Shown: in pieces, positions 8,129-15,687 of the stretch
Layout of the letters: each line of letters starts with the position of its first letter
Numbering within the stretch: position 1 is the first letter of the stretch
NCBI GenBank assembly: GCA_002869015.1
Contig: PKTT01000059.1
Span: 1-48,595, forward strand
Direction: 5' to 3'
Origin: Deltaproteobacteria bacterium
GTDB lineage: Bacteria; Desulfobacterota; Deferrisomatia; Deferrisomatales; BM512
DNA: 48,595 nt
Translations under genes and position numbers: made by a program
The notes under the pieces: model-generated
The model's database searches: none
Told to the model about the DNA's origin: nothing
Seen by the model: the letters and a program-made list of their open reading frames with translations, nothing else

Positions 8129-8710
8129 TTCTATTTAACCCCAACTGTTTTTCAGCTTCGCTTGACGTAAATTCTTCCACGGCCATTCTCCAATGTCTTA
8201 GTTTTAAAGAACCATCAAGCTCTTCGGTAATGAAGCTCAAATGTTCCACCTAATCGGCATAATTTGAGTAAGTCATTTTTTTCTCGCTAAAGGCTGTCCT
8301 GTGCAAATTACCACATGTAACCCCATCAAAGCCTCTTGGTTTAGACTCAGCGCGGACACACGCTTCTAACTCACGGAAATATTTTACTACGGAAGGTAGC
8401 CTCTCATTTATTACTTTTATAATAGGGCAGCGGGGCAATCCGAACCTTTTTCGTAGCTTGTTTTCGTAAGTTCAGTAACCAGAAGATTTACAATATTTAC
8501 CGCTCTTCACCCTTTATTCAAAGCAGTCGCCATGGGTAACGAGAACTGCTCTTCCCCCTGCTGTAACATTACCGCGCTTTGAATTTTACTTACCGCTGGC
8601 CTCAGCCCGTCAAGTCTTTAAATAGCCCTATCATAATTACCGGGAATATAAATGATTTTGACCCCCTGCCGGACCTTACCTATCAATTCTTCCAGCACAT
8701 CCTTAAACGC
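8121..8710 (-). pseudogene. Decayed UDP-2,3-diacylglucosamine diphosphatase-like (LpxH family) metallophosphoesterase
   Basis: The minus strand contains the family's landmarks in order but in different frames: VLEELIGKVRQGVKIIYIPG plus NYDRAI (about 8698-8625; family GNHD), AVLVTHGDCFE (about 8550-8516), then RFGLPRCP and KPRGFDGVTCGNLHRTAF (8438-8290; family VDGVVCGHIHHA). Next comes MTYSNYAD, then TAG at 8250-8252, then VEHLSFITEELDGSLKLRHW to TAA at 8121-8123. The TAG falls exactly where the family has Trp in GDWVE, so it is a TGG to TAG nonsense mutation. The metal ligand His of GNHD is Tyr and the GHxH His is Asn. At least three stops or frameshifts separate the pieces, and the N-terminal DxH motif was not found. 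Confidence 0.8.
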
Positions 8711-8900
8711 CCTTCAAGGAGCCTTCGATTTCCCAGCTTATGCTGAGTATATCCAGCGTTTTTGAGCGAATTTGAGAGCAGGCGTTATGACGACTTTTTT
8801 GCAGTCCTCGCTCTTGCCGAGCCATCAGCCTAAAGAGCTCTTTATCTTTAGGTTCATTGATTATCATCTCAGCTCTCCCTTTAAGTTCTGGGTGAGATGG
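8711..8900 (-). pseudogene. Possible further decayed coding remnant, unrecognised
   Basis: Upstream of the phosphoesterase remnant on the minus strand, an open stretch begins MIINEPKDKELFRLMARQER (ATG near 8869) and runs to TAA near 8707. It has coding-like composition but no recognisable family. It could be the eroded N-terminus of the phosphoesterase, though the expected metal-binding DxH motif is not visible, or a separate gene. Confidence 0.25.
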
Positions 8901-8981
8901 TAACCGATAAAAGTGAATATTAAATCATGGGGAGGTTTTCATTTATCTAAGGGATTGCTTCGGATATATTTCTACTTCCAC

Positions 8982-10118
8982 CTAATCAGCGAGGGGCAGC
9001 TTCAAGGTAAAGGTTGTCCCCTGCCCCGCTTTTGTATCCATCAAAAATATCCCGGCTGAATCCTCCATTGTTTTTCGCGCAATGGCGACGCCGATACCTG
9101 AGCTATTATTTGAGCAGCTGTAGGGTTTCAATGTTTCATAGGCAGTCATCGTCAGCGTAACTGCATCTTCGGATAAGCCGGGGCCGTCATCCGACACCTT
9201 TATAATTCCCCAGCCCTTTTCCACCTCCGCTGATATGGTGGCTGTAGTCATAATTGGACAATGCTTTATCACGTTCTCAGCAAGATTTGAAATTGCCAAC
9301 TCCAAAAGCTGCGGCGAACAAATTACCCTCTGCTCCTCACTTAATAACTTCACATCTATCTTGATTCCTCTTGCACTAGCTTCTGCGCTGTGGAGTCCGA
9401 CAACCTTTTTTACTATCTCATTTACATTTGAAATTTGAGGGGTCTTGCCAAGAGCCATTGAAGCAACTTTACCTAACTCCATCAGCTTATCGGAAAGTGA
9501 CGAAAGATACTCTGAGGAGCGTGCGATCTCCTTTGCATACTGCCTGACCTCGGAGGGTGAAAGATCATTTGCATGTAGCTCAAGCCTCTTTGAATAGCCG
9601 CCTACAGTAAATAGCTTATTTTTCACTTCATGCAGCAGCGTTTGCTCTCTTAGAGCAGTTTGGTTTCTCTTCTCCTCCGAAGTCTTTATACGACTCTGGG
9701 CCTCGTACATATCACGTCGCTTCTCAAGAAGTTTCTTAACCCGCAAGGAGAGCTCCCTCACGGAAAATGGTTTACTCATGTAGTCGTCGGCGCCGGCCTC
9801 CAGGCCTACCTCCCGCTCAAAGGGCATTCCAAGTGCGGTAAGCATTATCACGGGTGTAGACGCAGCCCATGGGTCGTCGTGAGAGCGAATTAGACGACAT
9901 ATTTCACACCCATCCAGATCCGGGAGCATAAGGTCGAGAACAACAGCTTCCGGGTTGTGAAGGCTTATAAGACTACAACCTTCAAGCCCTGTAAGCGCGT
10001 GATAAACCTCCAATCCATACTTTTTTAAGTTGAAGACTATGATATCTGCAACTTCCTGTTCATCCTCTATTACAACAACTTTAGGGCTGTAGTTTTCAAT
10101 TTTTTCTATGGCACTCAT
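8982..10118 (-). CDS. Response receiver-histidine kinase (REC-HisKA-HATPase)
   Basis: A soluble 378-aa signalling protein with reversed hybrid order. The receiver domain (about 12-130) has acidic pocket E18-D19-E20, phospho-acceptor Asp62 in VLDLMLPD and Lys116 in MSKPFS. A coiled coil (130-160) links to a kinase core with His163 in LLHEVKNKL, an N-box NLAENVIKH, the G1 box SDDGPGL and G2 SSGIGVAIA. There is no transmembrane segment or input sensor, so it probably takes phosphate from, or responds to, another kinase. The ATG start is preceded by GGGAGAG. It is transcribed alone, 447 bases downstream of the response regulator of the next operon. Confidence 0.88.
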   Translation of the reverse strand: MSAIEKIENYSPKVVVIEDEQEVADIIVFNLKKYGLEVYHALTGLEGCSLISLHNPEAVVLDLMLPDLDGCEICRLIRSHDDPWAASTPVIMLTALGMPFEREVGLEAGADDYMSKPFSVRELSLRVKKLLEKRRDMYEAQSRIKTSEEKRNQTALREQTLLHEVKNKLFTVGGYSKRLELHANDLSPSEVRQYAKEIARSSEYLSSLSDKLMELGKVASMALGKTPQISNVNEIVKKVVGLHSAEASARGIKIDVKLLSEEQRVICSPQLLELAISNLAENVIKHCPIMTTATISAEVEKGWGIIKVSDDGPGLSEDAVTLTMTAYETLKPYSCSNNSSGIGVAIARKTMEDSAGIFLMDTKAGQGTTFTLKLPLAD

Positions 10119-10474
10119 GGATACTCTCCCGGCTACTTATGTTGTCTCATGCTGATGAGAGTATCATGTTAATGTTACAATGATGTGAACGGGTAGAATA
10201 CGTGTGGTTAAAGATATTTTAAGAATTTAGAGAGATAGTGAAGACACAATATATATTGAATATATTCCTGAAAATATTTTTTACTCATGAGATCAGATGA
10301 AGAGGTCTTTTTTACTATCTACCTTTTATTGTAGCGCTTTTATATTTAATAAGTAGTGGACAAACAGGCACGAATAATGAACTTGTTCGTAATGAAATGT
10401 GAAAAGATGGTGCCCTAGGAAATTTTGACAATATTTTATATTTTATAAAAATCGATTCCATTCGTTTGCATTCA

Positions 10475-10565
10475 TGCTATGCTACGAAAAAGATTTGGAG
10501 GAGTTCGGTATCGCATTACTCTTTGCCCCCCCGGAGAGTAGCGCCGGGCTCCTCCTTTTATTTTA
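10475..10565 (+). ncRNA. Candidate small RNA or terminator hairpin with C7 loop
   Basis: An extended -10 element TGCTATGCT (10475-10483) precedes a hairpin: GGAGGAG (10497-10503) pairs with CTCCTCC (10549-10555), CGG with CCG, GC with GC, and TACTCT (10517-10522) with AGAGTA (10535-10540). The loop is TTGCCCCCCCGG and a T-rich tract follows. This is a terminator-like structure that could be a roughly 75-nt plus-strand RNA, or just the (bidirectional) terminator of the minus-strand response regulator ending at 10566. It shares the 14-mer GCCCCCCCGGAGAG with a second hairpin at 14937. No matching -35 was found. The rest of the gap 10119-10474 is AT-rich with nothing else recognised. Confidence 0.45.
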
Positions 10566-11177
10566 TCAGTGCTCTTCTCTTATCTTCTTAACGAGCTCCA
10601 GCCTGCTTGTAACGCCCAATTTGTTAAAAATTATCCCCAGATGTGAGCGTACCGTATGGAAACTTATGTTCAGGTTGTCACCGATCTCATGGGAATCAGC
10701 CCCTGTGTTGAAGAGCTCTTTGACCACCTCAAGCTGCCTGTCAGTTAGCGAATACCTCTTCGCGAGCATCTCCCAGTTGGGCATAACCTCAGCATTATCT
10801 TCAAAATTATCGAAAACCCGCTCAACGCTCTCAAGGAACTCCTCCACAGTGAAGGGTTTTTTCAGAAAATCCTTAACCCCGAACTTTAGACATTCAATTG
10901 TTATATCAATGGATGCATGTCCTGTGATCACAATTACAGCGGGAGGGTTTTCAGTAGAGAAAATTTCTCTTATGAACTCCATTCCACCCATGCGCGGCAT
11001 TAAAAGGTCCGTCACGACAACTTGGTACTCCTCCTTTTTTAAATGCTCCAGAGCCTCCAGCCCATCTGCGGCGAGCGAAACCTCATAGCCTCTCCCTTCG
11101 GCCGCGCTTGCCATATTACTTGCGATCACCATATCGTCGTCAGCAATGATGATCTTTTTTATGTCGATATTTTTCAC
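10566..11177 (-). CDS. NarL/FixJ-type response regulator (REC + LuxR HTH)
   Basis: A 203-aa transcription factor. The receiver domain has D13-D14-D15 pocket residues, phospho-acceptor Asp57 (VVTDLLMPRMGG), Thr85 (VITGH) and Lys107 (LKKPF). The C-terminal LuxR-type helix-turn-helix (about 140-200) contains SLTDRQLEVVKELFNTGADS and the recognition helix NISFHTVRSHLGIIFNKLGV. FixJ-like order and length are typical. It overlaps the upstream histidine kinase by four bases (ATGA), so the two are translationally coupled partners. A GC-rich hairpin directly downstream may terminate the operon. Confidence 0.92.
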   Translation of the reverse strand: MKNIDIKKIIIADDDMVIASNMASAAEGRGYEVSLAADGLEALEHLKKEEYQVVVTDLLMPRMGGMEFIREIFSTENPPAVIVITGHASIDITIECLKFGVKDFLKKPFTVEEFLESVERVFDNFEDNAEVMPNWEMLAKRYSLTDRQLEVVKELFNTGADSHEIGDNLNISFHTVRSHLGIIFNKLGVTSRLELVKKIREEH

Positions 11178-13687
11178 CTGAAAACGCCCCCAAAAAGAAT
11201 GCTCAATTTTTCCAGGTTGGAGATTGTGACCCCCTCTGGAAATTTTTTATCGTATATTTCATCCTCGGATAGCAGGATTATAAGTATGTCTTTTCGGATA
11301 GACCCGATGATCTCGACGAGAGTTCGAAGGGGAATTTTAACCAAACGCTCATCAATAATCGCATACCTTACCCTGGCTTCGCTGTCTGTATTGATTTTAT
11401 CCAATAGCGCTGATTCATCAGTGACAAGCAAAGGCATTATACCTGGCTTAAGGCACTCCTCGCAGATCTTGCCGGCATAATCCCCCTCTTTAGCAAGCAC
11501 CAGGACAAAAGCAACATGGCTATCAATTTGGGGGTTTTTCTCAGCAGCTCCCTCCCAAATGGGAAAAGTCATCTTAAAAGAGGCTCCGCCACCGCTGTTT
11601 TCAACGCTAATTTCACCGCCGCTGGACTGAACAAAGGCCTTAGTAATGTTTAAGCCAAGGCCGGTCCCTTTACCAGGCTCCTTTGTTGTATAGAAAGGTT
11701 CAAATATGTTTGCCAGCTCTTCCTCAGCTATGCCCCCGCCTTTATCAACGACAATAAAGGAGACACCGGGCACGCCGCCTGACAGCTCCTCCTCCGCAAG
11801 GGAATAGAGGATTTCTCCACCATCCTCCATAGCATCTATTGCATTATCTGAGAGGTTCATAAGCGCTGAGTGCAACATTGAGGGGACTGTAGAGATTTGT
11901 GGCAGCGGACCAGGTATTGCGATTGTGATCCCTATGCTGTCGGGGAGCTTGCGCCTTAAAATAGAAAGGTGCTCCCAGAGAATCTTCTCCGGGTTTATGG
12001 GCGAGGGGTCGGGAAGCACCTGGCGTGCGGAGTCCAGCAGTTGGGAGGTTATCATCTCTCCTCGCTTACATAGAGCTACAACAACACCTTCATTTATCCC
12101 CCCAGTTGATATTATCTTCCCCTTTGCCTGGCGCTCTTTAAAACCTGGAGGCACGCAGGAGAGAATCGCCCCCAGAATATTATTGAATTCATGTGCAACC
12201 CCACCGGCCAATCTGCCAATGACCTCAAAGCTCTTCCTGTTAAGCGCCTCCTTCTCCCGGCTAAGCAGCCTCGCCTGAAGGGCTTTTTGCTCTGTCACAT
12301 CACGTTCAGTGGAAATAACTGCCTGTCTCCCTTTATGCTCCAAAAGCCTTGCGTAAACCTGAACTGGGTATGTTTCACCATTCTTTGCCTCATGTAGGCT
12401 CTCATATTGCAAAAATAGTTTTTCTCCGAGCTCATTTATGCACTTTTTAACTTTCGGAGCTTCTCCCTCTTTGTATATCTCGATATGGCGCATCCTGGAG
12501 AGCTCGTCTGCCGAATAACCAAGGTTGTCGCTTGCAACCTGGTTTGCTGCAATTAACTCTCCGCCCTCCAGATAAAAGAAGAAGATAGCGTCATTGGCTT
12601 TTTCAAAAAGAGCCCTGTGCAGAGTGTCCGATTCGATGAGGCGCTCCTCGGATAAGCGCAGGCGCTGGTATGTAGCTGTAGCCGCTCCAATTATCAGCCA
12701 AACTAAAATGAGCGCGCCAACAGAGAGGGGGAGGATGAAATCACTTTTTGCTTCTATGATTTGAGACGATTTAGCCGCTACGACAACAGTCAGTGTCTCT
12801 TTACCGACTCTAAGTGGAAGAAAAAATCCCTTATGTATGGATTTGTCGCCCATACTCATAAGGTCCGCCATGAAAGCACAGCTGTAACCTTCGGCTGTAA
12901 TGGGGATATCGTTTAAATCCATTTTTAAAGGAAACCGAAGATAATATTCTCCTTCAATCTTGGAAATGAATGGAAATGGGGTATTAAGCCTATCGAAGGA
13001 GGTGGGCATGTCGGAGCGGTAAATTAAGGAGCCCTCCTCGTTTACGAGGTAGGTGGTGAAGGGGGCCCCCAAACCGGGTGTTGATAGGTAGCTCTCTATG
13101 AGGAAATCAAGAAGGTAGGGGACAAACAAAGTCCCAACATATTGTTCGCCTCTATGCATGCTCTTGGAAAATAGCAGCGCTGAGGTTGGCACTATCCTTT
13201 CCACTTCGGGGCTGAACCTCATAAATATTGAGGGGCTTACAGACACATCTTTTTTCTGTTTTGCGCTGTCGTTTAGGTTCTCTCGAAAAATTCCCGATTC
13301 AATTATCTCGTCAATTGAAACCCCCTCATTCTGAAATATCCCATTTTTATTGGTAAAAAAAATAAGGCCTGAGGGGTCCATATACGCAATGCTGAATATT
13401 TCCGGGAAGACTTCCGAGAGCATTGACAAGCGGAATTCCAAGACTCTCTTTATATCCGGGCCATCATCAGTTGGGATTGTAAATGCATGCTCAACGCCAG
13501 AGCGCACTCTGTCAAGGTAGAGCTCAATGTTGTTTACTATACGGCCGGCTACCAGTGAGTGGCGAAAAAGCGCCTCTCTCTCTAAATTTCTCTCAATATG
13601 CGCGTCAAGCCATATACCGGCTCCAGCGAACACGCTGAGAACAAGAAGAGAAAAAAGAAGAAACTGTATAACTAGCTTCTTGCCCAT
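11174..13687 (-). CDS. Membrane-bound PAS sensor histidine kinase with pseudo-receiver tail
   Basis: An 837-aa sensor. A first transmembrane helix is at about 5-26, a periplasmic dCache-like sensing region at about 27-318 and a second helix at 319-340. A PAS domain (about 345-470) is followed by an NtrB-like H-box with His499 (GRLAGGVAHEFNNIL), an N-box NLSDNAIDAM and G-boxes VVDKGGGI and GTGLGLNI. The last 115 residues look like a receiver domain with weak conservation: IIDERL keeps an Asp but no usual Lys was found, so phosphotransfer there is doubtful. It lies between the periplasmic binding protein (4 bases upstream) and the response regulator (4-base overlap). The binding protein may present its ligand to the periplasmic domain. 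Confidence 0.9.
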   Translation of the reverse strand: MGKKLVIQFLLFSLLVLSVFAGAGIWLDAHIERNLEREALFRHSLVAGRIVNNIELYLDRVRSGVEHAFTIPTDDGPDIKRVLEFRLSMLSEVFPEIFSIAYMDPSGLIFFTNKNGIFQNEGVSIDEIIESGIFRENLNDSAKQKKDVSVSPSIFMRFSPEVERIVPTSALLFSKSMHRGEQYVGTLFVPYLLDFLIESYLSTPGLGAPFTTYLVNEEGSLIYRSDMPTSFDRLNTPFPFISKIEGEYYLRFPLKMDLNDIPITAEGYSCAFMADLMSMGDKSIHKGFFLPLRVGKETLTVVVAAKSSQIIEAKSDFILPLSVGALILVWLIIGAATATYQRLRLSEERLIESDTLHRALFEKANDAIFFFYLEGGELIAANQVASDNLGYSADELSRMRHIEIYKEGEAPKVKKCINELGEKLFLQYESLHEAKNGETYPVQVYARLLEHKGRQAVISTERDVTEQKALQARLLSREKEALNRKSFEVIGRLAGGVAHEFNNILGAILSCVPPGFKERQAKGKIISTGGINEGVVVALCKRGEMITSQLLDSARQVLPDPSPINPEKILWEHLSILRRKLPDSIGITIAIPGPLPQISTVPSMLHSALMNLSDNAIDAMEDGGEILYSLAEEELSGGVPGVSFIVVDKGGGIAEEELANIFEPFYTTKEPGKGTGLGLNITKAFVQSSGGEISVENSGGGASFKMTFPIWEGAAEKNPQIDSHVAFVLVLAKEGDYAGKICEECLKPGIMPLLVTDESALLDKINTDSEARVRYAIIDERLVKIPLRTLVEIIGSIRKDILIILLSEDEIYDKKFPEGVTISNLEKLSILFGGVFR

Positions 13688-13691
13688 ATTC

Positions 13692-14720
13692 TCAAGGAAC
13701 CAACGTTGCGCCCATTAAAACGCTTATGGGTATTTTAAGACCCTTCTTCTTTACTACCTTATTATTGATTACTACTTGACCTTTCTCCGGCGAATCGATG
13801 GGTACCTCACCTACTGAGGCGCCTTCCAAAATTTTTCTTCCTTTAACGCCAGCGTTATAAGCTTGGGAATAACCACTAACAGTTATCCCCATCATCAACC
13901 CAGCCTCTATATAAACCTGGTGAAAGCTTACTGTTGGAATATTCAGATTATCCCGCGTCCACTCGACCACCGGCCTGTAGTCGATAATATTTCCCTTAGA
14001 GTCTTTCAATGTTTGCAGGTTATATATTACCGCTGCATTCCCTGATCTATTTATTTTTGAAAGAGTATCTTTATACGCCTCAAAATCGCCGAATTGTGGG
14101 AGATAAATGATCTTTGCGGAAGTATTCCAGTCCATTTTTCCTAAATAATCCAAGACCTTACGAGAGGTCATAGTATCATCGGTGATTATGTATACATTTT
14201 CGACTTCAAGGTCATTAGCCTGACAAATAGCAAACATGAGGTGGAGGGTATCAACGAAAAAATGTCTTTCAAGGACACCTGTGACATTTTTACCTGGATG
14301 CTCACGCTTACCCGTTTCTACCAAGGAGTACTCTTCAGGCTCAGCGTTAAGGCCATAGAAAATAACGGGTATCTCACCTCCCAAAAAGCGGCTTGCTATC
14401 TCCCTTGTTGCGTTATCGTCACCTGTAAAGATGATATCGGGCTCAAAAGCCTCCATTCGAGCAAGGCAATCGCTGACTTTGCGCTCAAGCCAATCCTTTC
14501 CGGTATGCCTTTTAGTATCTAGAAAAAACTCCTTGACCACTATATCCATTCCAGACATAGCATCTCTTATCCCCTCTTGCTGGCGGGCGCTCCAGAAATA
14601 TTCTTTGTGGTAGCTATTAACGAGAAATATTCTCTTGGGTGTGGTCTCCAAAGCGTTTATTGGCGAGGACACGCTGAGGAAAATAGCTAGAATAACGAGA
14701 GCCTTAATCCCTTGGAACAT
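13692..14720 (-). CDS. Periplasmic substrate-binding protein (ABC_sub_bind/PF04392-like), likely sensor partner
   Basis: A 342-aa exported protein with a signal peptide cleaved near residue 24 (SPINALETT). Its fold pattern is that of the TrpX-type ABC_sub_bind family: RIFLVNSYHKEYFWS at the start of the mature chain, FTGDDNATREIASRFL, IPVIFYGLN, then AVIYNLQTLKDSKGN and SYNAG-like C-terminal segments. No permease or ATPase gene is nearby. It starts an operon with a histidine kinase and response regulator, so its job is probably ligand sensing rather than uptake; this is inference. The start is ATG with GGGG about 8 bases upstream. Confidence 0.82.
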   Translation of the reverse strand: MFQGIKALVILAIFLSVSSPINALETTPKRIFLVNSYHKEYFWSARQQEGIRDAMSGMDIVVKEFFLDTKRHTGKDWLERKVSDCLARMEAFEPDIIFTGDDNATREIASRFLGGEIPVIFYGLNAEPEEYSLVETGKREHPGKNVTGVLERHFFVDTLHLMFAICQANDLEVENVYIITDDTMTSRKVLDYLGKMDWNTSAKIIYLPQFGDFEAYKDTLSKINRSGNAAVIYNLQTLKDSKGNIIDYRPVVEWTRDNLNIPTVSFHQVYIEAGLMMGITVSGYSQAYNAGVKGRKILEGASVGEVPIDSPEKGQVVINNKVVKKKGLKIPISVLMGATLVP

Positions 14721-14920
14721 ATTTTAACCCCGAGATATAAAGAAGATGGTTTGAGGGATAATATTTTAATTTATGTCAAGGCGGCAAAAGGAATAAGACA
14801 ATTAGTGTTTTTTATAATCAAAAATTCCAAGTGTCTTGAGAAAATAATTTCACTTAGAGAAAATTTTGCGATTGGATAGCTTGGGCAGGACAGCCCTGGA
14901 AGTATTGAACTTGAAACTTG

Positions 14921-14978
14921 GCTGTGTTGATTGAGAGCCCCCCCGGAGAGCTGCGCAACCTCATAACAGCAACTTTTT
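14921..14978. repeat. Hairpin sharing the 14-mer GCCCCCCCGGAGAG with 10525-10538
   Basis: GCTGT (14921-14925) pairs with ACAGC (14966-14970), GTTG with CAAC, and the exact 14-mer GCCCCCCCGGAGAG lies at 14937-14950 in the same orientation as the copy at 10525. Both copies are followed two bases later by GCGC, and by a closing stem and then T-rich sequence on the plus strand. The pair brackets the binding-protein/kinase/regulator operon. Function unknown; a small RNA, a regulator-bound structure or a transcription terminator are all possible. Confidence 0.5.
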
Positions 14979-14999
14979 ACCACATCAGGCATTAAGAGA

Positions 15000-15025
15000 A
15001 ACCACTCAAATGAGTGGTTTTATTA
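15000..15025. terminator. Bidirectional hairpin terminator
   Basis: A nine-base inverted repeat AACCACTCA/TGAGTGGTT with a two-base spacer is followed by TTTATTAG on the plus strand and preceded by a short A-rich run. It separates the minus-strand sensor operon from the PilZ gene and may end the transcript of the hairpin at 14921-14978. The remainder of 14721-15114 is AT-rich with no gene seen. Confidence 0.6.
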
Positions 15026-15114
15026 GTGTCGGCATTTTTTCTTTGAACGGTCCTCTTTCAGCCCCTATCCTTTAAATATTAATGGGATTTTTATTAAAGC
15101 GAAGGGGAAATAAT

Positions 15115-15501
15115 ATGCCTATCCGGCGCTACCCCAGGATCGCGGTTCGTATTCCGGTTGTATTAGATACTCTGGGCGGCAACAGTACAAACAAAGGCGA
15201 GATAAAGCAGCTTTCACTTGGAGGCTGCCTTATTGAGGTAGACAACTCACTACCTAGGGGCAAAGTTGTCTGGCTTTCATTCAGTCTGGGTGAATTTCAC
15301 ATTAAAACCGCCGCAAAAGCTGAATATCAAAGCGCCAAAGATGGATTGACCTACGTAGGGGCATCATTTGCCGAGTTCACTCCCTTAAATTTTAAAACAA
15401 TAAAGCACTTCATAAATAACCATTTGGCGCTTCACGGATCGATTTTTGAAAACCCTGTGGTCCTTCCAAATGATTCTAAGGACTTCTTGACCCTCTTCTA
15501 A
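15115..15501 (+). CDS. PilZ-domain protein (c-di-GMP binding)
   Basis: A single-domain PilZ protein of 128 aa. The N-terminus has the arginine motif RRYPRIAVRIPV, and the second binding motif is degenerate (QLSLGGCLIEV, where canonical PilZ has D/NxSxxG). The core beta-barrel strands follow, ending in NFKTIKHFINNHL. Such proteins bind c-di-GMP and steer motility, pili or exopolysaccharide. The ATG at 15115 was chosen because GAAGGGGAAA lies 5-14 bases upstream; the in-frame ATG at 15082 has no ribosome site. A diguanylate cyclase that could feed it lies at 44.5 kb. Confidence 0.87.
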   Translation: MPIRRYPRIAVRIPVVLDTLGGNSTNKGEIKQLSLGGCLIEVDNSLPRGKVVWLSFSLGEFHIKTAAKAEYQSAKDGLTYVGASFAEFTPLNFKTIKHFINNHLALHGSIFENPVVLPNDSKDFLTLF

Positions 15502-15644
15502 AATATACGAAGCTAGTTTTTCCCATGCCTTCGCTTTTCTTGAGTGAGCTGTGTTTTATAATAGTTATTAGCTGACCTAATTAATTCAAAAGCCTCCTCT
15601 CCACACAATATTTACCCTTTTACATCCAGCCTTTAGGAGTATAA

Positions 15645-15662
15645 TGTAAAATTATTTTTACG
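15645..15662. promoter_or_regulatory. Palindrome GTAAAA-N4-TTTTAC upstream of the sigma-54 activator
   Basis: A perfect inverted repeat of six-base arms with a four-base spacer, ending about 27 bases before the activator's ATG. Similar GTAAAA-N4-TTTT boxes occur twice upstream of the BCCT transporter at 20237. A plausible autoregulatory operator. The ribosome site GGAGG is at 15674-15678. The rest of 15502-15687 shows nothing else. Confidence 0.5.
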
Positions 15663-15687
15663 CTGATGCCTGATGGAGGCCGCTTAA

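Noticed and set aside
10474-11088. A long plus-strand open frame opposite the response regulator
   Set aside because: It is the antisense shadow of a well-formed receiver-HTH protein and covers the hairpin; no protein features.
14771-14992. A 73-aa minus-strand open frame near the second hairpin
   Set aside because: No ribosome site or recognisable composition; it overlaps the structured motif.
14880-15114. A c-di-GMP riboswitch in front of the PilZ gene
   Set aside because: Searched by eye for GEMM-I and c-di-GMP-II conserved bases and found none; only an unrelated hairpin and a terminator.
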